This document shows positions 36,401 to 45,821 of a stretch of 64,000 nt of DNA, piece by piece (the stretch's first letter is position 1; every line of letters starts with the position of its first letter). The notes under the pieces are model-generated. The model did no database searches. It had not been told where the DNA came from and saw only the letters and a program-made list of their open reading frames with translations. Source of the DNA: Pachypanchax playfairii (Eukaryota > Chordata > Actinopteri > Cyprinodontiformes > Aplocheilidae); assembly GCA_006937955.1 (NCBI GenBank), contig SSNP01000013.1, positions 5,612,917 to 5,676,916 on the forward strand, written 5' to 3'. Made by a program: the position numbers and the translations under genes.

Positions 36401-39400
36401 GTGTTTGAATTTGATTTGTTAGCAAGAAAGTCCCCAAAATTAGACTTTAGACTCTGTTTGACAACATTTTACCATCATTAAATTGCCACAGAAGCAGCAT
36501 AAGTGAATGGGAAACCTGAACCCTCAGATTAGATTAGATTATTTAAAAATCCCACATTAAATGTCTTATGTTTTGTTTTATTAGTAGATATGACAATGTG
36601 CTTCTCTTGGATTCACTTTGGATCTGTGTTTTAGAGACTGTGGCAGCTCTTCAGGCAATAGTTCGACTATGTCTCTTTGTTTCAATGTTTTAGATTAAAT
36701 CTGTCATCTAACTGAGATATTTGATCTACTCTTTCAAATGTTGGATGGACATTATTTTCTCTAAAAGTTTTCCCTTCCAGTGTACCACATTTCAGTTTTT
36801 TGAGCACTTTCCAGTAACTTGTGTGACTTGTGCATTTTGTCCATTTCCCAGCAGTCCATCTGTTTGAGAAGTGTGATAATTTAATGAATGCTGGAAGTTG
36901 TTCAGCTACGTGTGAAGATTTCCTTCAGATCAAAAAGTCCGTCCTGCAGCTGAAACAGAAGGTATGAAAAACAAAAAAAACCACACAGTATTACATTTTT
37001 GTTTTATAAAACGGGATCGTGAAACTTGCTGATGTGTTCATATCAACTACTTTTACATATAATATATAGTTTGTTACAGAAAAGCAAAGCCAAAAAGCAC
37101 TTTTAACTATTAAACTTGTCATTTTAATGTAACTGAATCCACAGAACTTTCCTTTACAACTTCCTATTGCTCAAGCTTTATGTCCAGGAGCCTGTGCATG
37201 ACAGAAATGACAGCAGGTATATTTTTACATCTCTCAGGAGAAACGTTAAGGCAGTTTATATCCTAATAAAAAGGAAGATTGAAACATTTCCTCTGTGCGT
37301 AGGAGGCAGATTATTTCTTCCATACATATGGTTGTAAATGTATGTAAAACTCAGCATTAGAGTTTCATGCCCACCTGTGTAACGGCGAGCTTCTGGATCT
37401 ATCTGAGCATTCGTCTGTCAGTAGCAGAGCTCAACACTCTCCACTGTAACATGTGATCATTTGTTTCCAGCTGTGAGGTGTTTGGGCTCCCAGGGTCGCA
37501 CGGGGTTTAATATAGTTCAGCATATATTAAGAAAACAACATGAAACTGTTGTTTAATGGACACTAACGTCTAAAAACATGTTAGTTCAATCACTTGATTC
37601 ACAGGTCAGCACTTTGTCTTTTTTATTACTAATGATCAGATAAATCACAAATTTACACAGACTGTGTGTTTTTGTTTAAAACAAGCGGTATACAGTGAAA
37701 TCTTCTTTACAATAAAAACTACACAAATTTAGTGTCTGTGTGTAATTGTATGTTCATATTCTAATCAGAACTTAAGCTTTTGCAACTCATTTAGATTTTG
37801 TACTTGTACTTGGATTGTCAGAGCAGCAAGATGCTCCACAGATGAGACTATGTCCACTTAGCATATAGAGCAGGAGGTCTCCTGGCCATGCTCAGTAATG
37901 CAGCTGGGTCTCCTGGCCTCCATCTGGTTTGGTTACAACTTATTGTGTGGTGCGACTATCAGACCAGCTTTCATCTTTGGCAGAGTATATAATTTTAGCA
38001 TAATTTTACATGATGTTGGCTCGGCGGTGCGTAATTTTGCTGTCATGTTTGACAGTGCAGACATTTATGAATCATTTTGTGTAAAACATTTTGGTAATCA
38101 TTCGATAAAATTGCACTATTAAACGTTGGGATTTTTATATCTGAATAAAAGAATAAAATGTGTTTTCTGTTATTTCTGAGCTCACATTGATTTAATTGTC
38201 TAAATGTTTTTGTCATCAGTTTCATCGTTGTTTTGTATTTTCATTTTTTTCCAAGATGGCATTGCTGGCAAATAGTGCTGATGTCCCTGTACAGATGACT
38301 AATGAGAAACTCCTGATGTCATCTGTGTATTTACCTGGGCCTCCAGGTTCCCCTGGACCTCCAGGTAATTTGTGTAAACTGAGATTTAAAAAATATTTTA
38401 CATGCAGCGTTTTGGTATGAAGGAACATGAATGCACGACCATAGAAGAAGGTTTTGTATTTTGTTGACTTAAATACGTGCAACATTTTGACCAGAAGGAT
38501 TGAGAGATTGAACCAAAAGGAGACGATTGTGGTTGTGATATTTGTGTCTTGATCTAAGTGGACTGACGGTTTATTGAGTCATGCAGCTGGTAGTTTTTAA
38601 TGTCTGGCCATTTTTATTATAGGAGACATAGGACCCGTAGGCCCTCCCGGACTGATAGGTCCACCTGGTCCACCTGGTCCCAGGGGCTTGATGGGACCCA
38701 TTGGACCAACACCAGACCTGTTCCACCTGAAACGTGGCCCTCGAGGACCTGTGGTCAGTAAAACGTTCTTTTTGAATAAATCACAGAGAATGAATTAAAC
38801 CTGCTCTCTGACAGTAATCACGTCACTTGCTCATTCTAAATTAAAAGTAAAGTTTTCTAATCATTTAAAGTAAATTCTGTTGAGTTTATATTTCCTGTTT
38901 CAGCACAGGAAGAGTTGAAAGATTCTATAAATTATTCATGGCCAATGATTGTTATGCCAATATTTGTTTTGGTTTTTTTCTGAGGTTTGATTAAGAACCA
39001 GGTCTGGACTGGATTGTTTTTGCACAGTGTTCCACCACAGAGATTCATCATTACCTCACTTTAAACGTCTCCATTACGTAGTTTTGTACCTCCTTCTGGT
39101 GTGTTGGGAGTTTTTGCAGAGGACGGCATCACAGGGATTCAGTTTATCTTTGCCGATCACTTGTCACAGTTCCATGTGTCAGAAGTGTGACGTTTTAAGA
39201 GCTCACTTTTTAATGCCTCTTTCAAAGAAAAGGTTGATGTTGCTTTTGCACCAGTTTTAATGTGAGTATAAAAGATTTCCAATAGATTCCACAACCAGGA
39301 CATCAGACATGTTGATGGTGAAGGCTTTATTTCAACTACATTATAGGTTTCCTGTCACAAGGCAAACTGTGTACACTGGAAATATTTTTCATATAGTTAA

Positions 39401-42400
39401 TTAATGGTTGTGGGTTTAGTCCATTCCAGAATTGGTTGTGTGTGTTTGAGGTTCTGTTGTAAAGCTGGATCAACGTTGTGTTGGACCATCAGCAGAATTT
39501 AATTTGGAGACCCTCATTTAGTTCAGCCCATCGTCTGCTCACCACCACGAGATCACTGGCATCCCTCTCTATTCAGGTTTTACTGTCTGTGATTTGCACA
39601 TTTCAGAGAACAGTGATTTTCCTTAAATAAACTATTTAACATATATATATGGATATATATATATATGGATTAATTTTGATGTTAACTTTTCTCTTGATAT
39701 TTGCGTTTGCTTTGAGCGAAACATCTCCAGAACATGAAGCTTCCTGTGATATATGTATTTATTTAGTTATTGGAGTCAAACAGTTTAGCCATATGTCTCC
39801 ACATGTACCTTTAATCATGGTGGCCACTCAACTAAACCTTTATCCCGTGTAACTGTGGTCTGTTAGGTGTTGATTCTGGAGCCGACCTTCTGTCTTTTAT
39901 GGCAGCTTCTCTGTGCGTAATTGTAAAACTCACCGGGGTATAAATGGCGACACTGATGCTCCTGCAGCCTCCAGTTTATGGCGGATCTGTGCCATGATGT
40001 TTCTGAGTTGTTCCCAATCATCCAAACCAGTTTCCTCTCAGCTGAGTCTGACAGTTTTGGTTTCCTTCAGACTGTGACAAAGTGGTCACAAATCTCAATA
40101 ACTGTGAAATTACTTCTGAGAAAACTTTAAACGCTTGATACTGCCATGACCTCAAAGCCCACAGAGTACATCAAACCTTCTGTTTGGATATTCAGCACAC
40201 ACTTTTCTCACACAAAAACATTTGCATTTGTTTTCAGTAAGTTTGGTTGTGCAGCGCTGCCTTGTGTCATAAATCAGACAGAATAAAGAATTCATTTTCA
40301 TTTGTCTACGTTTTTACTCACTGAAATATTTTGGTTAATTTAGTAATCCTGGTTTGTGAGCTCGGTCTGGGGGAGAGAAAAGAAGCATGCCATCTTTTTT
40401 GAGTCTGTTTTTTTGTAAGGTCAGACAGGATGACACATGCTGATGGTAATAACAACAGAGTGGACTAAATCCATTTACAGCTTTAGTTGTTTTCTTTGGC
40501 CTGCAGGACTTTTATGCAGCTCTCCATCTTGCCAGAGAGTTTGAACTGCCGGTGTTGAGGTGTGGGATCTGAATCAAGAATGTGCAAGATACTGCCATTG
40601 GGACATATTTGTACTTTATAAAGCTCCCGTGTTTATGCAGTTTCACTTTTGGTAAATCGGACCATCAACACCTGCAATCAGTCATATCACAAGCTGCAGA
40701 AAGCCAAACCATGAGGTCGAGAACTGTGTTTTCACAGTAGAAAGTAATCTATTACTTTTCTGTATAACTGAATGTGTATGTTGTAGTTTATGAGTTTGTA
40801 TTCTGTTGCACACTTACAATGTTTACCATTGAGTCACATGTGTTCGACTAGATGTAAGGACTTTTAAGATGATGAATGTCTGACTCAGACTGGATACTAA
40901 TCCGAATGTTGGCACTTTACAATATATTCACAACTCTGTAAATGATTATTCCAGGAAACACAGTGTCTGTCATTGATCTGAAGCCCCTCAGGAAAGCGCT
41001 GAAGCTTGGCATGTCTCTTTTTGCTGCACAATGATGTCTCAATTTTTAGTTAGAAAGAAAGCTGTTTTTCTGTTGAGATAATCAATTTAACATTAACACA
41101 ATGGGACTTTTTAATGTGAGGCTATGAAACGTGACTCTTTGAGCCTCATCCTCAGAACCAGAAAAGTTAAATAAATCTATATACTTACCTTTTTCTTCAC
41201 CTAACAGGGAGCTCCAGGAGCGCCTGGGAGGAATGGACTGAAGGTAAGGTCAGATGTTCTTTTATACACAAAAAAAACCTAAACTACAGTTGTGTTTTTC
41301 TGTTTATTTTTTACTTCTGGCTTAAATGCATAATTCTTCATCACTTTTTAGATTAGGTTGAAAAGTAAAAGACAGGAGCCAGTGTGCTTGTAAATCCTCA
41401 GCTAAATGCTGCATGGGCAGAACTTTTACTGGCAGATGATAGTAATACTTATCTGCAAGTTACTACAAGTAAATAAACTGAAAGCGTTACAAACAGTAGC
41501 TTGTAGGGCAGGGATCATCTACTAAAGTGGCTCAAGGTCAAGTATTTTTTCTAAGCAGACCCTGCTGTCACAAACAGATGATGTTTGCCCAAACTAATAT
41601 GAGAGTTTTGAGTTAAAGCAGAACTAAGTAAGTTTTTTCACCTCAATAAATGTTTTCTAGAGTCCCTGTGGGGGTAAACAAGGACTTGGCGGTGTGATTC
41701 GTGGGTCCCTCCCCTCCCTCCGGGGTCTGTGTCCTGAAAGCAGCACTTGCAACTTTCAGTGGATCGGACCCGACTAATCTCGCGAGAACAAACCTGCTTT
41801 ACGGCACTCACACTCACGTACATAAATACAAGCATGAAGCCCTTGCCGTTGTTAGCAACGCCACCCTTAGGAGCGCAAAGATGACAATAATACTCACCTG
41901 TCGAGACATTTTCTTGGTTTTGTTTTTCTTTCTTCTTGCAAAAGCGTTCTCTGCGTGTTGTTGTTGGGGGGGCGGCGGCGGGGTGGAGGGGGGGGTCTGC
42001 GGCGGCGGCGAGGGAACGTTACGACAGTGAGCTTTCACAGGGGACCAGTAGGGGGAGAGCGAGAGCAAAACTTACTTAGTTCTGCTTTAAAGAAAATGAT
42101 AAATGTTTGTAAAAAGCAGGTGTAAAGTACCACTCAGGTATAATTGACCCCTGCTTTCAGTTTTACATCATTCAGTCAATGATCCAATTCTTTAGAGATC
42201 AGATTAGATGCATTCATGGGTCAGATGTGGCCCACAGGCCTCCAGTTCAGAACTATTATTTTAGAGTATCATGTTTAATATGAACACACACTGCAATGCC
42301 ACAATTTAGTCAAAACTCGTGACTACCAGTAGGATTTGGGGATTTTACACTCACATCATTGTGTATTTTTGTTGTAATTCCTGATTCGATGTCGGAGATG

Positions 42401-44867
42401 TGGGTATAACAACAAACAGTATCTGGGAAAGAAGATATATATTTAAACAGATACATACTGTATGTAAGTAGTTTTATTATCAAATCCAGTTTGAATTCAA
42501 ATCAGAAACTGAAAACAATAAATATCTAGTCTACACAACAAAACTTACAGTTTATTTACGTGTGTGTTAAACACGCTTCTTTCAAAAAGAGTTACAACAC
42601 TTTAAGTTATCTCACTACTAGCAGACCCAGTTCACTCAGCAGGAAGTACAATCCACAACCCGCAAAATGAGCTACTGGAAGTGCTTTAAAAGGCTTTGAT
42701 GCTCGCTCCCGGTGAGCAGAGTGAAGTCAGCTGGGTTCAGTTAACTGCAGAACAACCTGGTAAGTTTTCATAACAAGCCAGTAACATCTGATCATCTGTG
42801 TGAAGACTTTTCTGGAACATCACACAGACTTTGGGAGCCGTTTATTTAGATTGGCTAAAGGAGGGGAAGAAGCCTTTTTCTGTTTACTTTTTTGTTTTTT
42901 CCTTACTGAGAAGCCTTTGAACAAATTATTAAAATGAAGAACAAGACCACCCTTTCAAAGGTAAAATTCCTGTTGAGTCCTGAGATGAGTACAGCGTGTT
43001 GCTGCTGCAGTGAGGGAGGTTTGATTTCTTTACTTTCCATTAGGTCATTAAGTCTCTTTCATTCACCAAAATCAGTTCAAACTGAAAGCAGATAGTTCAT
43101 GTTGTTCAAGCAACTAATAAACTACCAACTTTTATATGTAATCAAATCTTAAAAAGATGTGAAACAACAAAAGATGTGTGGTGGACAAGTATGAAAGCGA
43201 TTCTCATCTTATCCAACATGTTAAATCTCAGAACATTGTTTACTTCATTTTAGAGATGAACGTATGGAAAGACTTAGGTGTGTCTGCCTTTGTGACACAG
43301 AACTTTAGTTTTCTTTCTGTACAACTGGGATGTTTGTATGAATAGATTGGAGGATGATGGTAATCTGCCTCACTGGATAACAAATCCAAGCCATCTGCCA
43401 AAACACCGGCAGCCTCGGTGTGACCCTGAACCTGCGTAACGGTCAGAACAATGTGCATCATTTCAAATTAACAGTTTATATTTACACCCAAAATGAGCTC
43501 AGAGTATAGAGTTAGTCTCAGAATGTAGAAACTAGTTCTACGATGTTGGTTCTGCTAAAGTCAAAACAGCCAGTCATCATGTCTGTAAATCTGATGCCAG
43601 GATTTAGTTTGAATAGTTTCCGTCAAACAGCTGATTGAAGGAGAATATTTTCCTATTTTTGTGCCAGTTTTTGAAAGTTTATTGGAATATTTAGGTTGTG
43701 TGAAAACACTACAGGGTTCTAGTTCAAGTCTTCAGATTTCTGTTCATAACAGTCAGTTTGAAGTAGAGATAATGTGTCTTCAGATTGGCTGTATAACTTG
43801 GAAAAGAACATATAGATGCAAATTTAGAGACACTCAATACCCCTTGAAACACTCCAGTGCAGCATTGTGAAGAGGTTATAATCCAGTGTTGGTTCTGTTC
43901 AAGCAAGTTGTTGTGTTATCATAACACATGTTCTGTTGCATGCTGCAGCTAGAGTCTCAGAACTACTGCTGGCTCATACAGTAAACCATGTATATATTGC
44001 ATCAGGAAACAAACCGGCAGTTTTTTCCTCAGATAATATTATAATTCTCTCACCTGGAGCGCCCTCATGTTTACCACTGTCCTACAGCTTGTGTTAGCAG
44101 CTGATTGGATTAAATAAATGAGATTTAAAACATATAATTATACAAGACAAATAAATACATAAACATGTTTTTAAGATTGCAGAGGGACAAGTCAGCTAGT
44201 TCCTCTTTATTTTAGGGTGAATGCTAATTGTCTTCATTCAGTCATCTGAGCAGAATATTTTGATTTCCTCTCACGCCCCTTCCCCTCTCCCACTGTGATT
44301 CATCTCAGCTAAATATTTGTTTTTTATTCCTCAGGGGGACAGAGGAGCTCCTGGCGCTGTTGGACCACCAGTAAGAATAAAGTTATCTATAAGGATGCAC
44401 ACTATTGTAACATCTTAACACTCAAACTAGTGCAGAATTTAATCTATAAAAGACTTTACAACTTGTCTTGACATGATAAAAACTGACTAGTTCACGTTTC
44501 TAAGTTAAACATTTCTTTGTCTCAGAGTTTATTGCATCTTTAAAGGAGAGTTTAAATCTCTTTAAATTATTTTTACTAAAAAAAAATGGGTTTTATTTTT
44601 GTTCAGGGCCCCCCAGGATCCTTCGACTTCCTGCTTCTGCTCATGGCAGACATTCGCAACGACATAGCGGACCTGCAGAGCAAGGTGTACAGTCGACCAC
44701 CGCACACTCCAGTGGAGGACTTTCCTCCAGCCCCCGACAGCTGGAGGGACACTCAGGACATTGTGGACACCGGCTCAGGAGAGGAATATAAAGATGCTTC
44801 ACTTCAGACAGTCAGAGGCTCCAGGAGGAGCAGAAAAAGAAAACCAGCACGAGACAGAACAAACTGA
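15382..44867 (+). CDS. ccbe1: Collagen and calcium-binding EGF domain-containing protein 1, complete gene
   Basis: Coding exons are 15382-15485, 15586-15666, 33373-33425, 33604-33738, 34085-34222, 36852-36961, 38256-38364, 38623-38753, 41208-41243, 44335-44370 and 44607-44867. They join in frame to 397 codons plus stop, close to the ~406 aa human protein, and every intron is GT-AG. Domain order is a signal peptide (about 1-25), a Cys-rich region (36-124), a calcium-binding EGF domain opening with DIDEC (125-168), a three-Cys linker with a short heptad-like helix (172-210), interrupted Gly-X-Y repeats (about 235-315) and an acidic then basic C-terminus. By homology the product is secreted and helps ADAMTS3 process pro-VEGF-C during lymphatic sprouting; zebrafish ccbe1 mutants ('full of fluid') lack lymphatics. 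An in-frame TGA at 15346-15348 and G at -3 support the start. A second copy of exon 5 at 35672-35809 is left out of the model as a probable assembly artefact. Orthology rests on residue-by-residue similarity recalled from the human protein. Confidence 0.95.
15586..15666 (+). CDS. ccbe1: ccbe1 exon 2: N-terminal Cys-rich segment
   Basis: This exon follows a 100-base intron with a TTTGCAG acceptor. It encodes EKCSDNN...KYPCVKSTGEITTCY, with the Cys spacing and the KYPC-K-S-GE-TTCYR pattern of CCBE1 orthologues. The donor is GTATAG, and a split Arg codon continues in exon 3, 17.7 kb downstream. Confidence 0.93.
21227..21265 (-). repeat. Short fragment of the SINE/MITE-like repeat
   Basis: TTAGCATGCTAACCACTGCA followed by CCACTGTGCA is the reverse complement of the 5' end of a common teleost repeat (..TGCACAGTGGTGCAGTGGTTAGCA..). 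Only about 40 bases are recognisable. Confidence 0.5.
24850..25590. repeat. Probable retroelement-derived segment
   Basis: The block is richer in G and purines than its flanks and uses sequence such as CCAGAGTCAAGGCAGAAAAG and CAGGCAGGCTGAGGTGGCG, which I associate with decayed LTR-type retroelements of fish. No domain is intact. A 128-codon minus-strand open frame at 24858-25244 has no recognised motif. Confidence 0.35.
27610..28819. mobile_element. Non-autonomous TIR element B, TTAA-bounded (1.2 kb)
   Basis: A perfect 23-base inverted repeat beginning TTTAAAGCTGGAGTGCG lies at 27609-27631 and, inverted, at 28798-28820. TTAA flanks are at 27610-27613 and 28816-28819. The interior has an A17 run (27876-27892) and CpG-rich segments but no transposase. 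The structure fits a MITE or deleted DNA transposon. The TTAA site suggests a piggyBac-like target, although the ends do not begin with CCC. Confidence 0.8.
28921..29572 (+). repeat. Dispersed repeat, longer copy
   Basis: It starts with (TGTC)n, then GTTCTTGATGGACTTTGATG, ATTTTCAGG and TTTTGGGGGTGATCTGGATC, and ends in GAGATCTGAGTTCTACAAGG. The last 420 bases include blocks shared with 8347-8446. I recognise it as a common, unclassified teleost repeat. Confidence 0.65.
32500..32963 (+). pseudogene. Tc1-like transposase relic
   Basis: Fragments readable in shifting frames correspond to a second Tc1-like family: FLEHLGPLVPL, then HVHPFITTV, then (frame shifted) a FQQD-like segment from CTTCCAGCAGGATGA at 32651, then a PPQ-PELS-like region near 32735-32760, and AKISEEWFQHTVE-like codons near 32875-32900. 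Several frameshifts and stops mean it cannot encode an active enzyme. It is clearly older than the element at 34446-35512 and from another lineage. Confidence 0.65.
33373..33425 (+). CDS. ccbe1: ccbe1 exon 3: KKCCKGY segment
   Basis: A 53-base exon with a TTTACAG acceptor and GTAGGA donor, encoding KKCCKGYKFVMGHCIPE. It is too short to stand out as an open frame, but splice phase (2 in, 1 out) and the conserved CCKGYKFV...CIPE pattern identify it. Confidence 0.93.
33604..33738 (+). CDS. ccbe1: ccbe1 exon 4: EGF-like segment
   Basis: This exon encodes residues 80-124, beginning DYDVCAGAPCEQQC and ending REKPYCL. Its six Cys residues resemble an EGF-like module (C-x4-C-x3-C...C-x-C...C). It is in phase 1 at both ends. 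The acceptor is TAATAG and the donor GTGAGA. Confidence 0.94.
33925..34428 (+). repeat. Direct repeat copy 1 around ccbe1 exon 5
   Basis: This 504-base segment runs from TATGTCTTC to the CATACC before the adapter match. It is repeated at 35513-36015 with one base missing (ATTTTACG here, ATTTACG in the other copy). It contains the end of intron 4, all of exon 5 and 206 bases of intron 5. Near-identity across intronic sequence implies a very recent event or an artefact. Confidence 0.95.
34085..34222 (+). CDS. ccbe1: ccbe1 exon 5 (copy 1): calcium-binding EGF domain
   Basis: This 138-base exon encodes residues 125-170 and makes one whole calcium-binding EGF domain. DIDEC supplies the calcium-ligand start, six Cys are present, and CINTVGSYRC matches the Asn-hydroxylation and calcium-binding consensus C-x-N-x4-[FY]-x-C. 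It is in phase 1 at both ends, so it could be skipped or repeated without a frameshift. An identical copy lies at 35672-35809. Confidence 0.95.
34428..34445. other. Nextera/Tn5 mosaic-end adapter remnant and N
   Basis: CTGTCTCTTATACACAT at 34428-34444 matches the first 17 of 19 bases of the Nextera (Tn5 mosaic end) library adapter, CTGTCTCTTATACACATCT. A single N follows at 34445. It sits exactly where the exon 5 repeat stops matching its other copy and the transposon begins. A 17-base exact match at a breakpoint is unlikely by chance, so this is read as sequencing-library contamination in the assembly. Confidence 0.9.
34446..35296 (+). CDS. Tc1-like transposase, N-terminally incomplete
   Basis: The frame is open for about 283 codons from the N to TGA at 35294-35296 with no frameshift. 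The DNA-binding region is represented by a helix-turn-helix segment (DLVNDLQRAGTKVTKATIS). The DD34E catalytic triad is visible: Asp in WSDETK (34730-34732), Asp in FQHDNDPKHT (35003-35005) and Glu in SPDLNPIENLW (35108-35110), with 34 residues between the last two. Transposases of this family excise and integrate at TA dinucleotides. Codons that run upstream through the adapter match at 34428-34444 are not part of the protein. The intact catalytic part suggests a young copy; whether the full element is intact cannot be judged because its start is missing. Confidence 0.92.
34446..35512 (+). mobile_element. Tc1/mariner-type DNA transposon, 5' part missing in this assembly
   Basis: The segment carries the C-terminal two thirds or more of a Tc1-like transposase and an intact 3' end. 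The 3' non-coding end (about 35297-35512) finishes TTTTTTGCCCCACTG followed by the TA target dinucleotide, the usual terminus of a widespread fish Tc1 group whose termini read CAGTGGGGCAAAAAAG. Full-length fish elements are about 1.6 kb, so roughly 0.5 kb with the 5' inverted repeat and transposase N-terminus is missing at the N. The insertion lies in a ccbe1 intron. Confidence 0.93.
35513..36015 (+). repeat. Direct repeat copy 2 around ccbe1 exon 5
   Basis: This 503-base copy matches 33925-34428. It begins at the TA immediately after the terminal CCCCACTG of the Tc1-like element and ends at CATACC. Beyond that it runs on into unique intron 5 sequence, so the right junction of this copy looks natural. 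Confidence 0.95.
35672..35809 (+). CDS. ccbe1: ccbe1 exon 5, second copy (probable false duplication)
   Basis: The 138 bases repeat 34085-34222 and encode the same residues, with the same CTAG acceptor and GTGAGC donor. The copy lies in a 503-base repeat of 33925-34428 that differs by one T in the upstream intron. An adapter match at 34428-34444 and an N at 34445 separate the copies, which points to joined alleles. If real, it would add a second in-frame cbEGF domain and give a protein of 443 aa. Confidence 0.6.
36852..36961 (+). CDS. ccbe1: ccbe1 exon 6: three-Cys linker and helix
   Basis: This exon encodes about AVHLFEKCDN...CSATC followed by EDFLQIKKSVLQLKQK, a short amphipathic segment with Leu/Ile/Val spacing suited to a coiled coil just before the collagen repeats. 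It ends in phase 0 with donor GTATGA. The acceptor is CAGCAG, so a start at 36855 is also in frame and would drop one residue. Confidence 0.9.
36962..38255 (+). other. ccbe1: ccbe1 intron 6, nothing recognised
   Basis: The intron is AT-rich, with no repeat family or RNA gene that I can identify. Open frames such as 37898-38122 are unsupported. Confidence 0.5.
38256..38364 (+). CDS. ccbe1: ccbe1 exon 7: start of collagen repeats
   Basis: This exon encodes residues 208-243, beginning MALLANSADV and ending YLPGPPGSPGPP, the first Gly-X-Y triplets. The acceptor is CCAAG, which is less pyrimidine-adjacent than usual but follows a strong T-rich tract. The donor is GTAATT. Confidence 0.9.
38623..38753 (+). 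CDS. ccbe1: ccbe1 exon 8: main collagen segment with interruption
   Basis: This exon encodes residues 244-287: about ten Gly-X-Y triplets (GDIGPVGPPGLIGPPGPPG onward), a non-collagenous interruption (TPDLFHLKR) and a return to Gly-X-Y (GPRGPV). The same interruption, PDL followed by a basic residue and then G-R-GPV, occurs in the mammalian protein. The acceptor is TTATAG and the donor GTCAGT. Confidence 0.93.
38754..41207 (+). other. ccbe1: ccbe1 intron 8, nothing recognised
   Basis: This 2.5 kb intron has a short palindromic ATATATATGGATATATAT run near 39641-39670 and no other structure I can name. Confidence 0.5.
41208..41243 (+). CDS. ccbe1: ccbe1 exon 9: collagen triplets
   Basis: A 36-base exon of exactly four Gly-X-Y triplets, GAPGAPGRNGLK. 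It is in phase 0 at both ends, with acceptor CTAACAG and donor GTAAGG. Such short triplet-multiple exons are typical of collagen-type genes. Confidence 0.92.
41613..42090. mobile_element. Non-autonomous TIR element C, TTAA-bounded, G-rich
   Basis: A perfect 24-base inverted repeat (TTAAAGCAGAACTAAGTAAG + TTTT) bounds 478 bases within ccbe1 intron 9. TTAA is at 41613-41616 and 42087-42090. The interior is GC-rich for this window, with a G-rich run and GGCGGCGGCG near 41966-42010. There is no coding capacity. The perfect ends suggest recent activity. Confidence 0.85.
42091..44334 (+). other. ccbe1: Remainder of ccbe1 intron 9, nothing recognised
   Basis: This AT-rich intron DNA has short unsupported open frames. 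No repeat family or RNA gene was seen. Confidence 0.45.
44335..44370 (+). CDS. ccbe1: ccbe1 exon 10: collagen triplets
   Basis: A 36-base exon of four Gly-X-Y triplets, GDRGAPGAVGPP. It is symmetrical in phase 0, with acceptor CCTCAG and donor GTAAGA, and has the same length as exon 9. Confidence 0.92.
44607..44867 (+). CDS. ccbe1: ccbe1 exon 11: last collagen triplet and C-terminus
   Basis: This last coding exon encodes residues 312-397 and the TGA stop. It begins GPPGSFDFLLLLMADIRNDI, the most conserved part of the C-terminus. It continues with an acidic Pro-rich stretch containing GSGEEY and ends in a strongly basic tail (RRSRKRKPARDRTN). The basic tail may bind matrix or heparan sulphate, which is inference only. 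Confidence 0.94.
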   Translation, partial: GPPGSFDFLLLLMADIRNDIADLQSKVYSRPPHTPVEDFPPAPDSWRDTQDIVDTGSGEEYKDASLQTVRGSRRSRKRKPARDRTN

Positions 44868-45821
44868 ACATACATGAAGGTTTGTTTTCAATACTCAGTG
44901 TCAGGTGTAAATATTAAAGTTGATTGCTGTATTATTTAATTGTTTATTAAAAGAAGGTATTATATACAGTTTTATCCCAGATGTTTTATTTTTGTATGGT
45001 TTACAGAACTCTGTGTCTGTTTTTGAACAAGATCTTGCCAGTACATGTAATTTTATTTGTCTTCAACAGAACATTAAACAGCTTTTTACTCAAGTTGGTT
45101 TTTCTCATTAATTTGAATTCTGGTTTATTTCACATCACTGTGAAATAAATGTACGTTTCATGTACTTTTTGAGAGAGAAAACGAAAGAGAGGGAAAACAT
45201 TTATGATCTGTATTAAATTGTAAATAATGTACATTTATTTTGCATACAAACAGCTGCCAGATGACTCAGTGGACTTCCGCTAAACACATTTGAAGTTGTT
45301 TTGAGTCTGTTCTCCAGCAGAGGGAGGAGTCACAGAGATTTAAAGCTGACATTATAAAAGTTACGAGTCACATGTTACAAGTTAAAGAGCAAGAAAAGTA
45401 GATTTATTACATGTTTAACACTGGCTTCAGAAAACAAGATGACAATATAATCAAGTTTACAATTCTAAAAACTTTATGGACTTTAATACAAGTTGGATTT
45501 GGATACGATACGTTTTACCATATTTATTAAGCTGCTCTCAGTTTAGAGAGTTAATATAAAACATATTAAAAAGCCTACATATAAATGTTATATGTTAAAT
45601 GTCACTGATTATTGTTTAGTTGTGCAGTTTGTGAGGTCACTGCTGAACTTTCTTGGCCTGATCGAAGTGAGAATTATTACTTTGGCTTTGATCCTGAAGC
45701 TGGATTTTGGTTTTGATGGAACATTTGGGTCTTTTTGTTCCTCAACTCATCAGTTTTCAGCCTTTTTTTAATAATCACTATAATTAATGTGCTCTTTACT
45801 TTATTGATTTGGGAAAATAAA
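44868..45821 (+). other. ccbe1: ccbe1 3' UTR and candidate polyadenylation signals
   Basis: Downstream of the stop the sequence is AT-rich with no coding signal. AATAAA at 45144-45149 and again at 45816-45821 are candidate polyadenylation signals. Which one is used, and so where the 3' UTR ends, cannot be decided from sequence alone. Confidence 0.45.
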
